A DNA stretch of 28,776 nt from WLWS01 sp964639535 (GTDB lineage: Bacteria > Pseudomonadota > Gammaproteobacteria > Eutrophobiales > Eutrophobiaceae), in NCBI GenBank assembly GCA_964639535.1, contig CAZXDV010000007.1, positions 1-28,776 of the forward strand, given 5' to 3'. Below the pieces are notes generated by a model that was not told the origin of the DNA, ran no database searches, and worked only from the letters and a program-made list of their open reading frames with translations. Both the position numbers and the translations under genes were made by a program. Below are positions 23,918 through 28,776 of the stretch, in pieces (within the stretch, counting starts at the first letter, position 1; every line of letters starts with the position of its first letter).

Positions 23918-24733
23918 TCAGGTCTGGCAGCGTGGGCAGTAAAAGGTTGAGCGCTGCCCCTGCACAATCTGTCGCACCTTGCCGTCGCAGCTGTTACAGG
24001 CTTCATTCGCCTTTCCGTACACGTTTAATTCCTGTGCAAAGTATCCCGGCGAACCCTCGCTGTTAACAAAGTCCCGAAGTGTTGTGCCACCGCGTTCTAT
24101 GGCCCCGGACAGGACAGCCTTGATTGCTGCGACAAGCTCCCGGTAACGTTCATGGGAAACCCGACCCGCCGCACGCCTGGGGTTTATGCCGCTCAGGTAG
24201 AGCGCCTCGCTCGCATAGATATTGCCAACCCCGACAACGTTATGGCTATCCATGATAAATAGCTTTATTGCCTGGGAGCGCCCCCTTGACGGCAGGTAAA
24301 GACTGTCAGCATTAAAGTCGTCATCAAGCGGTTCCGGGCCAAGCGTCCTGAGCAGCTTGTGTTCAAGGGGGGATTGCCCTGCCCACAGTATGCAGCCAAA
24401 GCGCCTTGGGTCCCTGAAGCGAAGACACTTTCCGTTATCCAGGATGATGTCTACGTGGTCGTGTTTTTCCGGCTTTACCGATGCATCGACGATGCGCAGG
24501 CTGCCGGACATGCCAAGGTGGACCAGGACTGTTCCCGCAGCACTGTTTAGCAGTATGTACTTTCCCCGGCGTTCGACACTTTCAATTCTTCTGCCCTTGA
24601 GTTTGCTCGAAAGCGAGGTCGGTACCGGCCAGCGCAAGGAGCCATTCCTGACAATTACCCGTGCAACCTGCCTGCCGCCAACGTGGGGCTTGATACCTCG
24701 CCTGGTTGTCTCTACTTCCGGTAGCTCTGGCAT
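23918..24733 (-). CDS. mutM: Formamidopyrimidine-DNA glycosylase
   Basis: MutM (Fpg) removes 8-oxoguanine and formamidopyrimidines from DNA and cuts the abasic site by beta-delta elimination. The N-terminus PELPEVETTRRG has the catalytic proline after Met removal and the essential glutamate. The lysine region is RRGKYILL, the DNA-binding helix-two-turns-helix is near DSHNVVGVGNIYASEALY, and a C-terminal zinc finger has two CxxC pairs (CNSC and CPRC). The length of 271 residues matches the family. The ATG at 24733 lies 5 bases after the DUF4340 gene, so mutM is probably transcribed with the ABC-transporter-like genes upstream. Confidence 0.97.
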   Translation of the reverse strand: MPELPEVETTRRGIKPHVGGRQVARVIVRNGSLRWPVPTSLSSKLKGRRIESVERRGKYILLNSAAGTVLVHLGMSGSLRIVDASVKPEKHDHVDIILDNGKCLRFRDPRRFGCILWAGQSPLEHKLLRTLGPEPLDDDFNADSLYLPSRGRSQAIKLFIMDSHNVVGVGNIYASEALYLSGINPRRAAGRVSHERYRELVAAIKAVLSGAIERGGTTLRDFVNSEGSPGYFAQELNVYGKANEACNSCDGKVRQIVQGQRSTFYCPRCQT

Positions 24734-24738
24734 GCCGG

Positions 24739-25581
24739 TTAACCCGGGTCCGCTGAGGGCAGCAATAGCGAGGCCACCCCGGCTTCAAACTGGTACTGCA
24801 GCCCGAGGTCCGCACGGCCGAGGACAAAGACCGGTTCTTCCAGCACCAGCTCGTAGCGGATCACCCTGCCACTGGCAAGGGTAAGTTGAATACTTTGTGC
24901 TTGCCTGCCAGCAGTGTAGGGCAGGATCCTGCGCGCCCTTGCCTGTTTCCAGTTATCCACTATTGCCGCAAGTCCTGCCGAGTCCAGTCCCGCCTGCAAA
25001 GGCTGCATGGACCACCTGTTTCCTTTTTTCTCCAGCAGGAGATTCTCGGTGCGCATGGCGCTGATAGTTTCTTCCCCCGGTACAAGGCGAGTGCTTACAA
25101 AAAACTCAGGCTTTTGTCTTAGCTGGTGAAAAAGGCCATCGTCCACGAGGTGAACGATTCCATCGAAATACAGGTATCGCCGCTCGTCGATGGGATCGGT
25201 GTTGCCGAAAACAAATTCGTGCTGATCCAGTCGCAGTACGACCTGCGCCGGGTCAAGACCAAAGGTACCAAGCCTGTCCCTGTCCGCAGCGATCCTGGTA
25301 TGGCTGGTAGCTTTAACGATACCAAGCATGGATTCAACCCGGTCAGGGTTTGCGCGCGCCAGTATCGGTGAAACTATCATCCAGCCAGCAGCTTCTTTTT
25401 CCAGCACAAGCGACGCCTGCTGTCCCCGGGTAATTTCTATTCGACGGGTGGCCTGGGCATCAACACTGCTGACGCTACTTATACCCGTGTCATCAACTTC
25501 CTTCGGGTTGAGCAAAAGCACTGCAAAGACGAGCACGACCAGGAGCAGGAGCCCAAGGCTGAAAAAAATTCGCGCCTTCAT
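24739..25581 (-). CDS. DUF4340 domain protein (membrane-anchored)
   Basis: The product has 280 residues with one N-terminal membrane helix (about residues 5-25, ending in NPKEV) and a large periplasmic part made of repeated short blocks. Sentences such as GWMIVSPILARANPDRVESMLGIVKA and a repeat near residues 190-215 (GNRWSMQPLQAGLDSAGLAAIVDNW) match the DUF4340 pattern. The function of the family is unknown. It lies 6 bases after the GldG-like gene and 5 bases before mutM. DUF4340 proteins are commonly encoded with GldA/F/G-type ABC genes, so it is probably a periplasmic part of the same assembly. No enzyme motif is seen. Confidence 0.82.
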   Translation of the reverse strand: MKARIFFSLGLLLLVVLVFAVLLLNPKEVDDTGISSVSSVDAQATRRIEITRGQQASLVLEKEAAGWMIVSPILARANPDRVESMLGIVKATSHTRIAADRDRLGTFGLDPAQVVLRLDQHEFVFGNTDPIDERRYLYFDGIVHLVDDGLFHQLRQKPEFFVSTRLVPGEETISAMRTENLLLEKKGNRWSMQPLQAGLDSAGLAAIVDNWKQARARRILPYTAGRQAQSIQLTLASGRVIRYELVLEEPVFVLGRADLGLQYQFEAGVASLLLPSADPG

Positions 25582-25587
25582 CCCTGG

Positions 25588-26925
25588 TCAGGCATTCTTC
25601 CTGCGCCACCAGGTTACCAGCCCGGCAAGCATGTACAGCACGGGCAGCAACAGTAACAGCAGCACGCCAAAACCACCGATCATGACCTGCGACATGTTTA
25701 GCTGATCGTCTTCGATTACTCGTGGCGGCAGCTGTATAAATTCCTCGTCGTGGGTGAGCCAGTTTACTATTCGCATGCCAAGCTCGAGGTTGCCATGGTT
25801 GCCTACGTAGGTGTTTGAAAGGAAGTCACCGTCTCCGATAACAACCACCCGCTGCTGCTGGCCATTGATTTCCCGCTCAAGGCTGAGGCCGATATTTAAG
25901 GGGCCCTGTATTTCCCGGTCCGGATCAAAGTCAACGTCACCGCGTAATTCGTCGATTTCCAGCCAGGTGTGGTTTCCACTTTGTAGCAGCGCCTGGCTTG
26001 ACCAGCCCTCGACCCTTTCGTTTTCAAGAGCAGTTGTCTTGGGAAAAAACACGGTCATATCAAAACCGGCAGTGACAGCATGCTGCGGATAAAGGCGGGC
26101 AGTTGTCAGCGTAATAGTCGGATCATTGATGCCGAGAAGTTGGCCGGCCGTATCGATGATAACACCGGTGCCGGGCTTAATTCCCAGCAGGCCTGACACC
26201 CCTGGCATAGCAGCCGGGTCGCCGGGATCGATGAGCCAGAGCAGGTTGCCACCACTTTCAATGTAATCGGAAATGATATTGACTTCCCCTTCAAGCAATG
26301 CGACCAGCGGACTTGCAACAACCAGTACTGAAGTGTTGTCAGGAACCACCCGGGTCTCGGCAAGGTTGATTGCGAGGCTGTTAAAACCGCGGTGCCTGAG
26401 CTGGGCTGCAAACTCTCCCATGTCATGGTTGGCCTTACCAGCGGGGCTTCGTTCGCCATGGCCTTCAATGAAGGCAAGCCACCTTTCCTTTTTTCTCAGC
26501 AGTCGTTGCAGGGCATTAATGAATTCCTGCTCGTTCTCGGTTTTTACATGTTCTGCCCGGCCGTCATAGCGCAGCACAAGCTCCCCGTTAACATTTATCC
26601 CAAGGGAGCGAATCTCGTCCGGTACAGCATCGGGGTTTACAAATTGGAGTGATATGTCCGGCTTAACTTTCTGGAACTTGCCAACAAACTTCCTGATCAG
26701 GCCGCGTAGCTCCGAGTTTTCCCTCGCATAAGCAGTGATGGCGAGTGGCTTGTCGGCCTTTTGCAGGATTTCGTGGCTGGCCCGGGAAAGCGTGTGCCTG
26801 CCGGAACGCGTCAGGTCAGCTTCGAAGTAATAACGGGTGCTGAGCCACGCAGCCAGCACAAAGGCGAGCACGATGAATACTGCATTGAGGTAGCTTAACA
26901 GCCTGAGTAGCAGTTGCTGTCTCAT
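25588..26925 (-). CDS. GldG-like ABC transporter auxiliary protein
   Basis: The 445-residue protein has an N-terminal helix (about residues 10-30), a long periplasmic region and a C-terminal helix (about residues 412-438) followed by WWRRKNA. The body reads like the ABC transporter auxiliary (GldG) family: the early YYFEADLTRSGRHTLSRAS block, and FIEGHGERSP followed by SVLVVASPLVALLEGEVNIISDYIESGGNLLWLIDP, a typical pseudo-glutamine-amidotransferase-like fold. GldG is needed for gliding in Bacteroidota, but homologs in Proteobacteria have no settled role. The start overlaps the permease stop by 4 bases. Confidence 0.85.
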   Translation of the reverse strand: MRQQLLLRLLSYLNAVFIVLAFVLAAWLSTRYYFEADLTRSGRHTLSRASHEILQKADKPLAITAYARENSELRGLIRKFVGKFQKVKPDISLQFVNPDAVPDEIRSLGINVNGELVLRYDGRAEHVKTENEQEFINALQRLLRKKERWLAFIEGHGERSPAGKANHDMGEFAAQLRHRGFNSLAINLAETRVVPDNTSVLVVASPLVALLEGEVNIISDYIESGGNLLWLIDPGDPAAMPGVSGLLGIKPGTGVIIDTAGQLLGINDPTITLTTARLYPQHAVTAGFDMTVFFPKTTALENERVEGWSSQALLQSGNHTWLEIDELRGDVDFDPDREIQGPLNIGLSLEREINGQQQRVVVIGDGDFLSNTYVGNHGNLELGMRIVNWLTHDEEFIQLPPRVIEDDQLNMSQVMIGGFGVLLLLLLPVLYMLAGLVTWWRRKNA

Positions 26926-27671
26926 TGGTGTGTTCGCACCCGGTCAAGGCGCCATATACAAAGCGCGAGGAACAACAGTGATGAGAGAAAAAAGAAGGCG
27001 AGATCGCTGGTATTAAAAGCCCCGCTCAGCATCGCGTTAAAATGTTTCTGCAGCGACACGTAGTTTGCCAGCGCTTCAACATGGGGGTTTTCCGTGTCAC
27101 TTGTTATGTGGCTGATCCAGAGCAGAAAGCTGAAAAGAAAACTGCTGATGGCAGCCATTGGCGGAGAATGGTTGAGGCTGGAGAAAAACAGGCCGATGCA
27201 GGCGAATACTGAAAACAGCATTAACAAGCCGAGAAAACCGGAAAACAGCAGGCCACTATCAAGGCTTGTCCCGGCGGCCAGGCTTGCTGGCATGAGGGCA
27301 ATTGCCACGGCTATTAAACAGTAGTACGACATCACGGCAAGGTACTTGCCGAGAACAATAGAGGTTACAGAGGCAGGTGAAGAGAGCAGGAGCTTGATAG
27401 TGCCGCTACGCAACTCGTCACTGAAAAACCGCATGGTGACAAAAGGAGAGATCAGCAACATCAACACGCCGGCGATCTGTAATACGCCCACGATAACAAC
27501 CTCGGTGATCCCGCGACTGGCATAAAGAGCCGTGGACTCTATGTACCTTGATAACAACAGGTAGAAAAAAATGCCCAGCAGGAACTGCACGCAGGCGAGG
27601 ATGAGCCAGGGCAGTGGCGAGGAAAACAGCCTTTTGAAATCGTGGATTGCGATGACCAGCGCCAGCTTCAC
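26922..27671 (-). CDS. ABC-2 type permease (GldF-like)
   Basis: The 249-residue protein has six predicted helices, typical of ABC-2 permeases. The motif FVTMRFFSDELRSGTIKLLLSSPAS near residues 78-103 is the conserved cytoplasmic loop that follows the second helix. The start is a GTG at 27669-27671 overlapping the ATPase stop (GTGA), and the stop overlaps the GldG-like gene. It forms the membrane channel partner of the ATPase downstream in coordinates. The substrate is unknown. Confidence 0.88.
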   Translation of the reverse strand: MKLALVIAIHDFKRLFSSPLPWLILACVQFLLGIFFYLLLSRYIESTALYASRGITEVVIVGVLQIAGVLMLLISPFVTMRFFSDELRSGTIKLLLSSPASVTSIVLGKYLAVMSYYCLIAVAIALMPASLAAGTSLDSGLLFSGFLGLLMLFSVFACIGLFFSSLNHSPPMAAISSFLFSFLLWISHITSDTENPHVEALANYVSLQKHFNAMLSGAFNTSDLAFFFLSSLLFLALCIWRLDRVRTHQ

Positions 27672-28609
27672 TGCGTTTCCTCCTGTAGCGTACTGCCGAC
27701 CTGCCCGGAGGTGAGCTCCAGGAAAGTCTGTTCCAGCGTTCCGGATTCAGGTACAAGCTCATACAGCCCCCAGTCATTTTCGACAGACAGTTTTACCAGT
27801 TCTTCGCTTACCTCGTCGCCCTTGCTGGCTGACAGGCGAAAGCGTTGCCCGTCCAGCACTTCCACATGCTCGACGCCACCCAGCATGGAAAGCTCTTCAG
27901 GCAATGGCGGGTTTCGCAGGGCGATGGTGATGACCCTGCTTCCCTGTTCACCAGCCAGCTCGCCAACCCCCGCGTCGAGTACCAGCTTGCCCTGGTTAAT
28001 GATCAGCACGCGGTCGCAGCTGCTTTGAACCTCGGGCAGGATGTGGGTAGACAGGATCACGCTGTGATCTTCGCCCAGCTCAGCGATCAATTTTCTTATT
28101 TCAATAATCTGGATGGGATCAAGGCCGGAACTCGGTTCGTCCAGCACCACCAGGGCCGGTGAATGCACAATTGCCTGGGCGATGCCGACGCGCTGTTGAT
28201 AGCCCTTTGAAAGGTTTCGAATAAGCCGGTCACCGTGGTTCTCAAGACCACATCTTTCCCTGGCGTTTTGAATGGCGCTTGCAAGGGAAGGTTTTGCCAC
28301 CCTGCGTAGCCTGGCGCAATAAAGCAGGTACTCGTCGACTTTCATGTCAGGGTAAAGCGGCGGGTGTTCCGGTAAAAACCCCAGCTGCTGTTTCGCCGCC
28401 AGGGGCTCCGCCACGATATCATGACCGGCAATAGAAACACTGCCTTCACTGGCCGCAAGCACACCGCAGATAATTTGCATGGTACTGCTCTTGCCTGCCC
28501 CGTTTGGCCCCAGGAAACCGAGTATTTCTCCCCGGGCAAGGGAGAAACTGATATTGTCGACAGCACAGTAGTCACCGTAGTAGCGGCTCACCTCGTTCAC
28601 CGATACCAT
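27668..28609 (-). CDS. ABC transporter ATP-binding protein (GldA-like)
   Basis: This is an ABC ATPase with Walker A GPNGAGKSS, Q-loop in LGFLPEHPPLYPDMKVDEYL, signature LSKGYQQRVGIAQA, Walker B LVVLDEPSSGLDP and switch histidine in LSTHILPEV. The extra C-terminal part of about 100 residues after the nucleotide domain resembles the domain found in GldA and other ABC-2 exporters. I chose the ATG at 28609 because the protein core begins there (MVSVNEVSRYYGDY) and an AGGCGA site precedes it. The frame can also start at ATG 28639, which adds ten residues and lacks a ribosome site. It is the first gene of the minus-strand run toward mutM. Confidence 0.9.
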   Translation of the reverse strand: MVSVNEVSRYYGDYCAVDNISFSLARGEILGFLGPNGAGKSSTMQIICGVLAASEGSVSIAGHDIVAEPLAAKQQLGFLPEHPPLYPDMKVDEYLLYCARLRRVAKPSLASAIQNARERCGLENHGDRLIRNLSKGYQQRVGIAQAIVHSPALVVLDEPSSGLDPIQIIEIRKLIAELGEDHSVILSTHILPEVQSSCDRVLIINQGKLVLDAGVGELAGEQGSRVITIALRNPPLPEELSMLGGVEHVEVLDGQRFRLSASKGDEVSEELVKLSVENDWGLYELVPESGTLEQTFLELTSGQVGSTLQEETQ

Positions 28610-28753
28610 GCTATCGCCTGTCGCCGGCTTACCTGCCATGCCGGACCGTCACAGCTTGTTATTTACCTGGAGCATGACACGGAAGTTTAAATCCCTTTCG
28701 ATTAATCTCCAGTGTTTCTGCCTTGCCAGCGAGAAAATATCAGCCTGGAAAAT

Positions 28754-28776
28754 AAAAAACCCGCCATCGGCGGGTT
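28754..28776 (-). terminator. Rho-independent terminator for a minus-strand gene beyond the window
   Basis: The stem AACCCGCC (28758-28765) and GGCGGGTT (28769-28776) pairs perfectly around a 3-base loop. On the minus strand it is followed by a run of six T (28754-28759, partly within the stem). It probably ends a gene located past the right edge. The sequence stops here, so plus-strand function cannot be judged. Confidence 0.82.

Noticed and set aside
24357..24884. Plus-strand frame of 175 residues opposite mutM
   Set aside because: It lies opposite the highly conserved mutM, has no recognisable domain, and has no ribosome site. It is a shadow frame.
1..28776. Mobile elements, CRISPR array, defence island, tRNA or rRNA genes
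   Set aside because: No transposase, integrase, direct-repeat array, cloverleaf or rRNA sequence was recognised. Nearly all bases belong to conserved housekeeping genes.

Overview
The window is a chromosomal housekeeping segment of a gammaproteobacterium with moderate GC. It fits the Pseudomonas, Cellvibrionales and OMG-type marine side of the class, though I cannot name a genus. The evidence is the GyrB insert typical of Gram-negatives, the ftsY-ftsE-ftsX-rpoH order with rsmD on the other side, a caa3-type cox cluster with ctaG, DUF2909, SURF1, an SCO-like protein, ctaA and ctaB in the order I recall from Pseudomonas, and the coaD-ferredoxin-ggt-mutM neighbourhood. I see no transposase, phage gene, CRISPR array, tRNA or rRNA.

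Layout. 1-1588 is the 3' two thirds of gyrB. It converges on comF (minus), and the two stop codons overlap. 2336-6079 is a tight biotin operon, bioB-bioF-bioC-bioD, preceded by a BirA-type biotin operator (2255-2287) that also covers the comF start. bioA and bioH are not in the window. 6080-6381 is a 302-base intergenic region with a probable promoter for the cytochrome oxidase cluster. 6382-14527 holds coxB (with a fused cytochrome c domain), coxA, a 41-residue membrane protein, ctaG, coxC, a DUF2909 gene on the opposite strand, SURF1, an SCO-like protein, ctaA and ctaB. These encode an aa3/caa3 terminal oxidase, its copper insertion and assembly factors, and heme A synthesis. coxA is interrupted by 100 N. 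The gap is flanked by an identical 55-base sequence, so it is almost certainly an unmerged contig overlap rather than missing sequence.

14529-18099 (minus) is ftsY-ftsE-ftsX, translationally coupled, followed by rpoH. rpoH has its own leader, which contains a perfect CIRCE element (HrcA operator). 18197-23901 (plus) has two M16 peptidase-like genes (one with the zinc motif, one without), rsmD, coaD, a YfhL-type ferredoxin and ggt. rsmD has no ATG, GTG, TTG or CTG start in its frame, and the best-placed start is an ATC. 23918-28639 (minus) is a five-gene overlapping or closely spaced run: ABC ATPase, ABC permease, GldG-like protein, DUF4340 protein and mutM. A minus-strand terminator for a gene beyond the window closes the segment.

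I did not find a new defence, mobile or biosynthetic system. The signals most worth a second look are the CIRCE element on rpoH, the biotin operator overlapping comF, the start-less rsmD, the false gap in coxA, and the conserved but poorly understood GldAFG/DUF4340 set joined to mutM.
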